8,955 nucleotides of DNA, from contig DAIDJT010000100.1 of the NCBI GenBank assembly GCA_027451265.1, positions 1 to 8,955 of the forward strand, in the 5' to 3' direction. The translations under genes and the position numbers were made by a program. This document shows positions 1 through 6,605 of this stretch, piece after piece. Numbering within the stretch: position 1 is the first letter of the stretch; each line of letters starts with the position of its first letter. Below the pieces are notes generated by a model. It searched no databases and was not told the origin of the DNA. It worked only from the letters and a program-made list of their open reading frames with translations. This DNA is from Bacteroidales bacterium. GTDB lineage: Bacteria > Bacteroidota > Bacteroidia > Bacteroidales > VadinHA17.

Positions 1-4
1 AAAT

Positions 5-9
5 GGAGG
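5..9 (+). promoter_or_regulatory. Ribosome binding site for the GyrI-like gene
   Basis: GGAGG lies six bases before the ATG at 16. It is one of the few clear Shine-Dalgarno sites in the window, and it supports a free-standing GyrI-like protein starting at 16 rather than the C-terminal half of a longer AraC-type regulator. Confidence 0.7.
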
Positions 10-15
10 ACAAAT

Positions 16-501
16 ATGAAACTGAACAAAAGCGTAGAGATCAGGGAACTGCCAAAGATGACCCTTGCCTATATCAGGCACATCGGCCCGTACAAGGGTG
101 ACGACCAGCTTTTCCAAAACCTGTGGAACAGGCTGTTTGCCTGGGCCGGCCCCCGGGGGCTCATCGGGGGCCGGGACTTCAGGTCACTGGTGATTTATCA
201 TGATGATCCGAATGTAACCATCGAGGACAAGCTCAGGATGAGCGTCTGCATCACGGTACCGCCGGAGACGAAGGTAGACGGGGAGATTGGCAGGATGGAG
301 CTGGAAGCTGCCAGGTACGTCATCGCCCGGTTTGAGGTAAATGCTCAGCAGTTCCAGGAGGCATGGGACTGGCTCTACGGCGAGTGGTTTCCCGCAAGCG
401 GGTACCAGCCCGACGAGAAGCTCTGCTTCGAGATGTACCCGGAAGAACCCAGAGACGGAAAGTTCGTGGTTGACATATGCGTCCCGGTGAAGCCGATGTG
501 A
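16..501 (+). CDS. GyrI-like (SbmC/AraC effector-binding domain) protein
   Basis: This 161-residue protein is essentially one GyrI-like small-molecule binding domain, the fold also found as the C-terminal effector domain of AraC-type regulators such as Rob and in the gyrase inhibitor SbmC. Seen in the sequence: an N-terminal strand with the pattern MTLAYIRHIGPY (15-26), the YHDDP segment (61-65), the second pseudo-repeat around YVIARFEV (101-108), an aromatic helix WDWLYGEWFP (118-126), the CFEMY segment (137-141) whose glutamate (139) matches the conserved pocket acidic residue of the family, and a closing strand DICVPV (153-158). No helix-turn-helix is present. Family members bind amphipathic or cationic ligands, or act on gyrase; which applies here cannot be told. 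It is probably cytoplasmic, as no signal peptide is seen. The stop codon is also the first three bases of the following repeat. Confidence 0.85.
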   Translation: MKLNKSVEIRELPKMTLAYIRHIGPYKGDDQLFQNLWNRLFAWAGPRGLIGGRDFRSLVIYHDDPNVTIEDKLRMSVCITVPPETKVDGEIGRMELEAARYVIARFEVNAQQFQEAWDWLYGEWFPASGYQPDEKLCFEMYPEEPRDGKFVVDICVPVKPM

Positions 502-600
502 ATCTGACCCTGGTCCTGGTGCATCATTTCAGTTCCGCCCGGGTCAGATATGAATCTGATCCGGGCCCTGATGCATCATTTCAGTTCTGCCAAGGTCATT
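499..600 (+). repeat. Two-copy direct repeat of about 52 bp
   Basis: Copy 1 is 499-550 and copy 2 is 551-600, in tandem, matching at roughly 42 of 50 positions. Both start with TGAATCTGA, and the longest shared core is TGCATCATTTCAGTT. The first copy begins exactly at the TGA stop of the GyrI-like gene. A third copy may begin with TGAA at 601 but diverges at once. The rest of the gap to 707 shows no gene that I can support. Open frames across the repeat on both strands overlap the neighbouring gene starts and look like chance. Confidence 0.8.
538..565 (+). other. Strong stem-loop between the two repeat copies
   Basis: The arms CCCGGGTCAGAT (538-549) and ATCTGATCCGGG (554-565) pair over 12 positions with one G-T wobble and a four-base loop ATGA. 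The segment 541-549 can instead pair perfectly over nine bases with ATCTGACCC at 502-510, so the two structures exclude each other. No T-run follows, so it is not a standard intrinsic terminator. It could protect the 3' end of the upstream mRNA or simply be a property of the repeat. Confidence 0.6.
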
Positions 601-706
601 TGAAAGGAGCTGGTTCATATGCTGTGACATCAGTACATCTTGTTTATCAAAAATTACTGTAATCAGAGATTGATCCAAAATTCGAAGCATAATTAAACAG
701 ATCGGT

Positions 707-1618
707 ATGAAAAAATCACTTCTTCTCGTGGCAACCCTCCTGCTGGCAGTGGTTGCTGAGGCGCAGGTAAAACATATAATCACATCTGACGGTGTCGACC
801 TTTACGTGAATGTCAGAGGTGAAGGGACACCCTGTCTTTATCTTCACGGCGGCCCGGGAAGCGGGTCATACTGGCTGGAGAAATTCGCCGGTGACTCGCT
901 TGAAAAACATTTCCGGATGATCTATCTCGACCAGCGCGGGGTTGGCCGCTCTTCAAGCCCCGCTGATGGTAACTTCTCTATGGAAAGAATGGTACAGGAC
1001 TTCGAGGAGGTCAGGGAGGCCCTTGGCATAAAACAGTGGATCACCCTGGGCCATTCATTCGGCGGGCTGCTGCAGATGGGTTATGCACTCCGGCACCCCG
1101 CTGCGGTTGAAGGCATGATAATGATAAACTGCTCACTGAACATGGGGCTGAACTACCGGGCAAGCTGGTGCCCCAGGGCCTGTGAATTCCTTGGCATCAC
1201 TGACAGGAGCTACTTCGAAGATGAATCCGTACCGCTCTACACCCGCTGGGACAGCCTGATCACTGTCCTGAACAGTAAGGACCTGATGTGGAAGATGGGT
1301 TTCGCTTCTCGCGAAGAGATGGATCGTCTGAATGCTACGTACGGCGAGCTGTCGTCATGGAACGGTGATTTCAGCGAGGTGGCCATGAAGATGGATGATT
1401 ACATCACGGACTTCACGAAAGCCTCTGCGAAGGTAAACATACCTGTGCTCTTCATCTATGGCACCAGGGACCTGATGATCGGGCCGGAGCACTACAAAAC
1501 GGCACAGTTCCCCGAGATGATGCTTGTCGGCATTGATGCCGTACATATGCCATTCTTCAGCGACAATGCAGATATAATGTCGGCAATCAATACCTTCCGT
1601 AAGAAATACGGGCTGTAG
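707..1618 (+). CDS. Exported alpha/beta hydrolase, prolyl-iminopeptidase-like
   Basis: This is a 303-residue alpha/beta hydrolase of the proline iminopeptidase (S33) type. An N-terminal signal peptide (about 1-19, with AEA before Gln20) predicts export to the periplasm. The family marks are clear: HGGPG (47-51, oxyanion region), DQRGVGRS (75-82), the nucleophile elbow GHSFGG with Ser117, a likely catalytic Asp255 in GTRD, and His280 near the C-terminus. The full triad and normal family length point to an active enzyme. Known family members cleave N-terminal proline or other residues from peptides, but many relatives act on esters or amides, so the substrate is open. It is preceded by about 100 bases of AT-richer leader after the 52-bp repeat. 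The start fits the signal peptide; no strong ribosome site is visible. Confidence 0.88.
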   Translation: MKKSLLLVATLLLAVVAEAQVKHIITSDGVDLYVNVRGEGTPCLYLHGGPGSGSYWLEKFAGDSLEKHFRMIYLDQRGVGRSSSPADGNFSMERMVQDFEEVREALGIKQWITLGHSFGGLLQMGYALRHPAAVEGMIMINCSLNMGLNYRASWCPRACEFLGITDRSYFEDESVPLYTRWDSLITVLNSKDLMWKMGFASREEMDRLNATYGELSSWNGDFSEVAMKMDDYITDFTKASAKVNIPVLFIYGTRDLMIGPEHYKTAQFPEMMLVGIDAVHMPFFSDNADIMSAINTFRKKYGL

Positions 1619-1744
1619 AAGCCGGGAAAGTCATGATGATTTTCGTAAATTGCTGTCACGTTTTGAATAACACCGGGCATGATCCGGCATTGCACCGCAA
1701 CAGCCTGGCTCTGCATATTAAGAAACATTATCAAACAGAGAACC

Positions 1745-2266
1745 ATGAAAGGAAAAATTCTGACAATGATGGTCACAGCGCTGATAACGGTAATCCTCAT
1801 TGCAGTGACAGTTTATTTTTTGTTTGGTTTCAATTCCAGGCCTAAAAAAGTTATGACAGTGAATTCACCGCAGGGGTCATATGAAGCTTATGTGATAGAA
1901 AATCCTTCGATAGACCCGCCCAACCAGGGACTGTACATCTCGAAGACCGGGACCGGTGAGTTCCGGCTTGTTTCAAACCTGCCGGAAGATATTGAGTCGG
2001 CACAAAAAATTTACTGGACAGAAGACGGCACCAGGGCAATATTCGTAACAGACTGGCATCTTTTTATAACTGATGTGCAGAACTTCAGCACGAGGAAGAT
2101 AAGCCTGAATCCGGACTGGTGGACATGGCAACAGGGAAAGAAAACGTTCTCAAGTTCAGGTACTTCGGTGGTCATGGAGCAGATGGAGTTTATCGGGTCT
2201 GACAGTCTCAGGTACAGGACGAACCTGATGACTCAGCCGGCGGTGGTCTCACTGACTGATCTCTGA
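1745..2266 (+). CDS. Single-pass membrane protein of unknown function
   Basis: I chose the ATG at 1745 (173 residues) because it places a short basic tail (MKGK) directly before a hydrophobic helix at about residues 6-28. The frame is open upstream to an ATG at 1679, but those 22 extra residues are not membrane-like or protein-like. After the helix the protein is a soluble domain of about 145 residues with segments such as GSYEAYVIENP, YWTEDGTRAIFVTD and LFITDVQN, which look like alternating beta strands of a propeller-type or beta-sandwich fold. I do not recognise the family. The N-in orientation would put the domain in the periplasm. It lies 126 bases after the hydrolase and may be transcribed with it. 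No catalytic motif is seen. Confidence 0.7.
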   Translation: MKGKILTMMVTALITVILIAVTVYFLFGFNSRPKKVMTVNSPQGSYEAYVIENPSIDPPNQGLYISKTGTGEFRLVSNLPEDIESAQKIYWTEDGTRAIFVTDWHLFITDVQNFSTRKISLNPDWWTWQQGKKTFSSSGTSVVMEQMEFIGSDSLRYRTNLMTQPAVVSLTDL

Positions 2267-2351
2267 TAAAACATTCCCTGCCTGTTTCTGTCATCCCCCG
2301 GCATTATCCGCCCAGATATCTTCCTTGTTCTGTCCCGTTTTGCCATCAAGG

Positions 2352-2472
2352 CAGATCCGGGCTGCAATGGCTGGCTTCGCCAACGGCACAGATCCGGGCC
2401 GCCATGCCTGGCTTCGCCAACGGTGCAGATCAGGGCCGCAATGGCTGGCTTCGCCAACGGCGCAGACCCGGG
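2352..2472 (+). repeat. 37-bp tandem repeat, 3.3 copies
   Basis: Full copies begin at 2352, 2389 and 2426, exactly 37 bases apart, and a partial fourth begins at 2463 (CAGACCCGGG). Copies 1 and 3 match at 34 of 37 positions and copies 1 and 2 at 32 of 37. Every copy has CTGGCTTCGCCAACGG, which includes a small hairpin TGGC-TTC-GCCA. A period of 37 is not a multiple of three, so it does not encode a repeated peptide. The array ends in the ten-base palindrome GACCCGGGTC (2465-2474). A possible degenerate copy starts with CAGAT at 2313. It fills most of the 347-base gap between 2266 and 2614; the remainder is a hairpin and a promoter. Confidence 0.85.
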
Positions 2473-2474
2473 TC

Positions 2475-2491
2475 AAAAAAGCCCCTTTTTT
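2475..2491 (+). terminator. Possible weak bidirectional terminator hairpin
   Basis: A6-G pairs with C-T6 (2475-2481 with 2485-2491) around a CCC loop. It gives a U-rich 3' arm on both strands, but the stem is almost all A-U, so it would be weak. It sits between the 37-bp array and the promoter of the beta-barrel gene, where a boundary between transcripts would be expected. Confidence 0.3.
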
Positions 2492-2492
2492 A

Positions 2493-2525
2493 TTTGACTT
2501 TGCCCCCATGCAGGGTGTAACTTTG
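2493..2525 (+). promoter_or_regulatory. Bacteroidota-type promoter for the beta-barrel gene
   Basis: TTTG at 2493-2496 is followed after 21 bases by TAACTTTG at 2518-2525. This matches the known Bacteroidota sigma-ABfr consensus (TTTG, about 19-21 bases, TAnnTTTG). Transcription would begin near 2532, leaving a leader of about 80 bases before the ATG at 2614. The match is by eye only. Confidence 0.5.
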
Positions 2526-2613
2526 CTATGGATCTCAATTATTTGCGGAAAGAACACAGGGATCGGCCGGTCACCGGCACCCTGATTGAATTGAAACAAA
2601 TCATGACAGGGAT

Positions 2614-3249
2614 ATGAAACGTTCAGCATTGATATTGCTTCTGGCCTGGGGTGCTGCTTCCGTCAATGCCCAGTTCGGAGAAAAAAATGCGATCTACGGG
2701 GCTAACGAGTTCAACATGGGTGGCTACGCAGGCGTGGATATCAGCTTCAATTATGTTTATGACACCAGGTTAGCAGTCAGAATAGGATTCAGCGGCAATA
2801 CAAGGATTGCCAAAACACTCCCGTCAGACTACTCACCGGGAGTGGTTGGAATCCTGACACTGGGAGCAAACACGCCACGTGACAATTACCAGAGTATACA
2901 CCTTACCTTCGGATATATCCAGAAACTCAGCAGCTCCGGAATCGCCAGGGTAAACCTGTCAATCGGATTGGGTTATGCAATGACAAAGGTGCCGTATAAC
3001 TGGCAGAGAATTGATGGATTCCTGGTCGAGAATTATACATGGGATTACATGCGTGATAATTCTATGAGTTTTGTTTTGAATCCGAAGTTTGAATTCCCTT
3101 TCAGCAGGTACTGGGGACTGTCAATCTCACCTATGGTTGAGTTTTATAAGGGCGGAACATTCTTTGTGGTAGGTATCGGCCACATATTCGGACTTCTGAG
3201 AGGGAGCACCACGCCTGAAGCAGTGCCGTCCGCGGAACCGGTGGAATAG
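2614..3249 (+). CDS. Small outer-membrane beta-barrel protein
   Basis: This 211-residue protein starts with a signal peptide (about 1-19, cleavage before Gln20 in VNAQF), so it is exported. The mature part is built of alternating strands rich in Gly, Tyr and Phe, for example GGYAGVDISFNYVYD (36-50), LAVRIGFSG (53-61), QSIHLTFGYIQKL (93-105), ARVNLSIGLGYAM (111-123), MSFVLNPKFEFPF (151-163), LSISPMVEFYKG (169-180) and FFVVGIGHIFGL (183-194). That pattern is typical of an 8-strand OmpA/OmpW-like or 'outer membrane beta-barrel' domain protein in Bacteroidota. After the last strand there is a short Pro/Glu-rich tail (199-211), so the barrel does not end at the C-terminus as many do. No peptidoglycan-binding domain is attached. 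The role is unknown. It has its own promoter and a possible terminator. Confidence 0.75.
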   Translation: MKRSALILLLAWGAASVNAQFGEKNAIYGANEFNMGGYAGVDISFNYVYDTRLAVRIGFSGNTRIAKTLPSDYSPGVVGILTLGANTPRDNYQSIHLTFGYIQKLSSSGIARVNLSIGLGYAMTKVPYNWQRIDGFLVENYTWDYMRDNSMSFVLNPKFEFPFSRYWGLSISPMVEFYKGGTFFVVGIGHIFGLLRGSTTPEAVPSAEPVE

Positions 3250-3324
3250 CCTGCCGGGAAACCTGCGCAGCGGCGGGAATAACTCATTAAAGTTGACTGA
3301 ATGATTGCAGTATTTGATAAATCT

Positions 3325-3363
3325 GCCCTGGAAAATCTTTCAGGGCGAGGATATTCTTTTTTT
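3325..3363 (+). terminator. Possible intrinsic terminator after the beta-barrel gene
   Basis: GCCCTG (3325-3330) pairs with CAGGGC (3341-3346), and the stem extends inward by AAA/TTT past one bulged G. A T7 run lies at 3357-3363, but ten bases separate it from the stem, so the fit is imperfect. Confidence 0.4.
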
Positions 3364-3424
3364 GAGTTATTTTACGTCTCATACCTACTGAATCCAGTAA
3401 ATCCGGGGCTAAGGATTCACTGCA

Positions 3425-3844
3425 ATGGAACAGAGAGATTACCTGCTTCGCGAGATTGAAAAGATCGGAGCCATCATAAGGGCTATCCGGCAAAGGCTCT
3501 TTGGCGGAGCGGATGAAATTGCCATAACAGTGGATAACCAGGCCGAGGCGCTGAAGGAGATGATGCTGAGCGAAGCATTCATTGACCTCGATGAGCTTCT
3601 GGCAATGGACGCCGCAGCCACTGATGAATACCTTGCCGGCCAGAACGGATTCAACACGGAGAACATCGAGCTGCTCGCCGGAACCCTGGCCGATATCGGT
3701 TTGAACACCTCACAGCCGGCCTCATTTGTCATGCTTGAGAAGGCGCTGCAGCTCTACAGGATCTGCAGTCTTCGCGACAGGACATACTCGTTTGAAAGGG
3801 AAGCTGCAATCAGTCAGATCATGGAAACACTCAGAGCCGGCTGA
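3425..3844 (+). CDS. DUF6483-like helical protein
   Basis: This 139-residue protein is predicted to be wholly alpha-helical and cytoplasmic, with no signal peptide. The N-terminal helix DYLLREIEKIGAIIRAIRQ (5-23) and the later segments NIELLAGTLADIG (80-92) and MLEKALQLYRIC (103-114) match my memory of the DUF6483 family, in which a basic N-terminal helix is followed by TPR-like helices. Function in that family is unknown. It is the first gene of a run with the lipoprotein (43 bases on) and the DUF4180 gene. The assignment is from pattern memory and needs a profile search. The ATG at 3425 is chosen because family members begin with such an 'xQxDY' start. Confidence 0.65.
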   Translation: MEQRDYLLREIEKIGAIIRAIRQRLFGGADEIAITVDNQAEALKEMMLSEAFIDLDELLAMDAAATDEYLAGQNGFNTENIELLAGTLADIGLNTSQPASFVMLEKALQLYRICSLRDRTYSFEREAAISQIMETLRAG

Positions 3845-3887
3845 CAGCCAGGCAAAACGCAACCATTGACTGAGCAGCCGCATCATT

Positions 3888-4442
3888 ATGAAAAGAACAA
3901 TTATGAAACCTGTGGTCATTTTTATCCTCTGCACTTTTCTTTGCATCGGATGTGGCAAGGATAACTTTGACGTCAATAATCCTGATGTCACGGAGTTTGT
4001 CCGGCAACTTGAAAATGGCACATATGACCAGTTTGAGTATACTGAAGACGGAGAGAGGCTATGGGCAAAGATGCCTGCCTTTCAGAAAAAGGATATTCCT
4101 GCCCTGATAAGCATGGCAAAAGAGACAGTCCTGGTGTCACCCTGTGACCACTTCCCTGTGAACCCGGTTTCTTCGATGTTTCCGTACAGGGTTGTTGACG
4201 GAAAGGCGTGCATCATGCTGGGTGAGTACCTCCTCTGGTGTGCCGAGGCAGTCATTGAAGGAAGGGGCTTCGCCTCGCTGAACCCGGTGCTGTGCAACAT
4301 TAACTATTCCAATGACCGGCGCCTCGATGCTGTTGAAATTATGGCCGTCAGGGAGATCTACCAGCAGTGGTGGAACGAATACGGTCACCTGGCTGACCCG
4401 CAGAAACTGCCTCTGGAAGGCACCGTTTACCACTGGCGATAG
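3888..4442 (+). CDS. DUF4943-like lipoprotein
   Basis: This 184-residue protein has a type II signal peptide: a basic start, hydrophobic segment VVIFILCTFLCIG and Cys22 as the probable lipidated residue. The -3 position is Cys rather than Leu, which is slightly unusual. The residues after Cys22 (GKDNFD) contain a Lys-Asp pair, resembling the short lipoprotein export signal that sends some Bacteroidota lipoproteins to the cell surface; that is an inference. The mature part has NNPDVTEFVRQLENGTYD (30-47), MPAFQKKDIPALI (62-74), a MLGEYLLWCAEAV stretch (110-122) and a closing helix with EIYQQWWNEYG (156-166), which resemble the Bacteroidales DUF4943 family of unknown function. Length fits the family. 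An in-frame ATG at 3903 would also leave a working signal peptide. The DUF4180 gene follows after 19 bases. Confidence 0.78.
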   Translation: MKRTIMKPVVIFILCTFLCIGCGKDNFDVNNPDVTEFVRQLENGTYDQFEYTEDGERLWAKMPAFQKKDIPALISMAKETVLVSPCDHFPVNPVSSMFPYRVVDGKACIMLGEYLLWCAEAVIEGRGFASLNPVLCNINYSNDRRLDAVEIMAVREIYQQWWNEYGHLADPQKLPLEGTVYHWR

Positions 4443-4461
4443 TAAGACATTTTACATTAAA

Positions 4462-4821
4462 ATGATTAAGTATCACAAGACTGCAAAAGGCATATCCATT
4501 GCCGAGATCCTGCCAGGGTCAGAGACAATCGGCACCACGGGAGACCTTCTTGATATCCTGGCCGATGCCGGTTATAACGGCAGCACCAGACTGATAATCC
4601 ATTCCGCAACACTGAGCAGTGACTTCTTTGACCTCAGGACAGGTCTCGCCGGTGAGATACTTCAGAAATTTTCAAATTACCGGATGAAGCTTGCTATTAT
4701 CGGTGACTTCACGGAAGTGAAGAGCAAGGCTCTGCGTGATTTCATCCGTGAGAGCAACACCCTCGGAACGATAAACTTTGTAGGAACGGCTGAGGAAGCC
4801 ATTGCCAGGCTTGACAGGTAA
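4462..4821 (+). CDS. DUF4180 domain protein
   Basis: This 119-residue protein is a single DUF4180 domain of normal length. The diagnostic stretch is present: DFFDLRTGLAGEILQKF (55-71), then NYRMKLAIIGDF (72-83), KALRDFIRESN (88-98) and a final EEAIARLD (111-118). Function is not established. The fold is probably alpha/beta and related to STAS-like or AIPR-type cytoplasmic domains only by guess. The frame is open upstream into the lipoprotein gene, but the ATG at 4462 is preferred because the family begins there and the upstream translation overlaps the lipoprotein and is not protein-like. No signal peptide. It lies 19 bases after the lipoprotein stop, so the two are probably co-transcribed. 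Confidence 0.85.
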   Translation: MIKYHKTAKGISIAEILPGSETIGTTGDLLDILADAGYNGSTRLIIHSATLSSDFFDLRTGLAGEILQKFSNYRMKLAIIGDFTEVKSKALRDFIRESNTLGTINFVGTAEEAIARLDR

Positions 4822-4857
4822 GAATGGAATCGTCCTCTGTTTCCGGTTTGCTGATTG

Positions 4858-5019
4858 TTGCCCTCCCGGCACCGCCGGTCTCCATTGCATTCCCGGTACT
4901 CGCAGTCTTTGTTGCCTTCCCGGCACCGCCGGTCTCCGTTGTCTTCCCGGCGCCCCAGGTCTTTGTTGCCTTCCCGGCACCCCAGGTCTTTGTTGCCTTC
5001 CCGGCACCGCCGGTCTCCC
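4858..5019 (+). repeat. 27-bp minisatellite, six exact-length copies
   Basis: Copies start at 4858, 4885, 4912, 4939, 4966 and 4993, with no length change. All begin with TTG and carry TCCCGG. Two sub-types exist: one with CACCGCCGGTCTCC (copies 1, 3 and 6), which folds as CCGGC-ACC-GCCGG, and one with CCCCAGGTCTTTG (copies 4 and 5), which loses the hairpin. Copy 2 is divergent but ends like the second type. Because 27 is a multiple of three, several frames on both strands stay open and would give 9-residue repeats, but no frame has a good start, and I read it as noncoding. It fills most of the 301-base gap between 4821 and 5123; I see no promoter match in the rest. Confidence 0.9.
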
Positions 5020-5122
5020 CCGCTCCAGGCAACCGCGCTGTTCACAATGCCCGATGTGAGTACCAGATGTCAGGGAAATTAGTATCTTAAGCCACGGAAC
5101 AGGTCCATAAACAGATAATCCA

Positions 5123-5590
5123 ATGAATGAGGCTGAAGCAGTTCATAAAGAGGAATACTGCATAAGAGACATCGGGATGGTAAAGGCACTGTGGAGCAAA
5201 ACCTATAACACCGATGGCAAGCCCGACTGGTCACACATACTGCCTTACTACCACACGGACATTAAATTCAGGGATTCTGTGCAGGAATTGCACGGGATAG
5301 ACAATTTTGTGGCAATGACCCGGCGGCTTGCCCAGCGGTCAAAGGATCTGAAAATGAGTATTGTCAATGCGGCCAGTGAGGGAAATGTTTTTTTCCTCGA
5401 ATGGGAGATGACAATCAAATTCAGGAAGAATCCAAGCTCCATCATTTACGGTGCCAGCCGGGTGACAATTAATGAAGAGGGAAAAATCATTGAACAGAGG
5501 GATTATTATGACCTGTGGGGAGATATCTTTGACAACATCCCCAGGTTCGGGAAGGCTTACAGGAGGTTCATGATCAAGAAATTTGGCTGA
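5123..5590 (+). CDS. NTF2/SnoaL-like protein
   Basis: This 155-residue protein has the NTF2-like cone fold pattern used by SnoaL-type cyclases, limonene-epoxide hydrolase and ketosteroid isomerase relatives. Visible marks: an N-terminal helical part with KALWSKTYN (21-29), YYHTDIKFRDSVQELHGIDNF split across 42-62, a central strand VFFLEWEMTIKF (89-100), then GASRVTINEEGKI (110-122) and IEQRDYYDLWG (123-133). The last segment, with its acidic pair around DYYD, lies where family pockets often carry catalytic residues. It may be an isomerase, hydrolase or cyclase, or only a binding subunit. It is cytoplasmic. Its stop is ten bases before the dehydrogenase gene, so it is very likely the first gene of an operon with the next two. 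Confidence 0.82.
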   Translation: MNEAEAVHKEEYCIRDIGMVKALWSKTYNTDGKPDWSHILPYYHTDIKFRDSVQELHGIDNFVAMTRRLAQRSKDLKMSIVNAASEGNVFFLEWEMTIKFRKNPSSIIYGASRVTINEEGKIIEQRDYYDLWGDIFDNIPRFGKAYRRFMIKKFG

Positions 5591-5600
5591 TTGATAGTCT

Positions 5601-6560
5601 ATGGCGGGAAAATCAAAATTCCTCAGGTACTTTAAGGAATACCGGTGGTCAGATATTGCTGCAATGATCCGGAACAACCGTGCAGAGCCTGAAATATGCC
5701 ACAATGACTTTACCGGCAGACTGGTTGTCATTACGGGTGCAACCTCGGGAATTGGCTATGTTACGGCCAGAAAATACGCATCCCGCGGTGCTGACCTGTT
5801 ATGCATCAACCGGAACAGGGAGAAATCTGAAACCCTCCGGCAGGAGATCGAAAAGGAATACGGTGTACAGTGCGGGTACAGGATTGCCGACCTGGCGATA
5901 ATGGCTGATATATACCGTGTTGCAGGCGATCTTGCAGCAATGGAAAGACCGGTTGATGTGTTGATTCATAACGCAGGGGTATACATGACCCGGCGCGAGC
6001 TTACTCCTGACGGATTCGAAAAAGTATTCGTGGTACAGTACCTGGCTTCATTCATCATTAATTATTTACTGATGGATAAGCTGAAATCGCAGCCCCGCTG
6101 CCGGATCATACTGGTAAACTCCGAGGGGCACCGGTTTGCTGCATGGGGACTGCATCCGGATGATCTGAACTGGGAGAAGAGACGTTATACCGGACTGGGC
6201 AGCTACGGATCGGCCAAGCTGGCACAGCTCCTCTCAATGCTTATCTTTGATGAACAGTTTAAAGGTACCGGGGTAACCGTCAATGCAATGCATCCGGGAG
6301 CAGTGAAGACAGAGACAGGACAGGATAACGGACCTGTCTACAAGTGGTTTAAAAGGAACTTCATTGACAAAACCCTGAAATCGCCTGAAATGTCCGCCGA
6401 AGCACTCTTCTGGCTGGGTGCTTCCGGGAAGGTGGAAGGAGTATCCGGGAAGTTCTTTAACCTTACTGCAATGGAAAACCCGGCCCCGCCTGCCCTTGAT
6501 ATGGAGGTCGCACGCGAACTGTGGCAGATAAGCCTGGAATACAGCGGACTGAAACAATAA
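5601..6560 (+). CDS. Short-chain dehydrogenase/reductase
   Basis: This 319-residue protein is a classical SDR that should reduce or oxidise a carbonyl/hydroxyl group using NAD(P). The cofactor motif TGATSGIG is at 45-52, HNAG at 123-126, the catalytic Ser174 in LVNS, and the active pair Tyr202-x-x-x-Lys206 in YGSAK, followed by HPG at 231-233. INRNREK after the second strand (69-75) has Arg at the position that often favours NADPH. The protein resembles the retinol-dehydrogenase/WW-oxidoreductase-like branch. About 35 extra residues precede the fold, with aromatic and basic residues (KFLRYFKEYRW) that could touch a membrane. It is the middle gene of the run, ten bases after the NTF2-like gene and 45 bases before the FAD oxidoreductase, which suggests a shared pathway. 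Confidence 0.92.
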   Translation: MAGKSKFLRYFKEYRWSDIAAMIRNNRAEPEICHNDFTGRLVVITGATSGIGYVTARKYASRGADLLCINRNREKSETLRQEIEKEYGVQCGYRIADLAIMADIYRVAGDLAAMERPVDVLIHNAGVYMTRRELTPDGFEKVFVVQYLASFIINYLLMDKLKSQPRCRIILVNSEGHRFAAWGLHPDDLNWEKRRYTGLGSYGSAKLAQLLSMLIFDEQFKGTGVTVNAMHPGAVKTETGQDNGPVYKWFKRNFIDKTLKSPEMSAEALFWLGASGKVEGVSGKFFNLTAMENPAPPALDMEVARELWQISLEYSGLKQ

Positions 6561-6605
6561 TGATCAGAGACAGACAGAATCCCCTTTCATTTATACCCGT
6601 AAGAA

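Noticed and set aside
544..783. Minus-strand 79-residue frame
   Set aside because: It covers the leader and signal-peptide codons of the hydrolase gene and has no ribosome site or recognisable sequence.
2352..2472. Possible CRISPR array
   Set aside because: The 37-base units are directly adjacent with no unique spacers, and no cas gene is in the window.
2233..2629. Minus-strand frames over the 37-bp repeat
   Set aside because: The 37-base period shifts frame in every copy, the translations are rich in Arg, Trp and Cys without a known pattern, and they overlap a promoter and the starts or ends of two supported genes.
3835..3860. Inverted repeat around the stop of the DUF6483-like gene as a terminator
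   Set aside because: GCCGGCTG and CAGCCAGGC pair only with a bulge, no T-run follows, and the next gene is 43 bases on and likely co-transcribed.
4677..5045. Minus-strand frame with nine-residue repeats (REGNKDLG type)
   Set aside because: The open frame follows from a 27-base period free of stops. It overlaps the DUF4180 gene on the other strand, begins with a non-ATG codon, and lacks a ribosome site or signal peptide.
4824..5090. Plus-strand frame with repeated FPAP motifs
   Set aside because: It starts three bases after the DUF4180 stop with no ribosome site, and alternative frames over the same repeat are equally open. Repeat-driven openness is the simpler reading.
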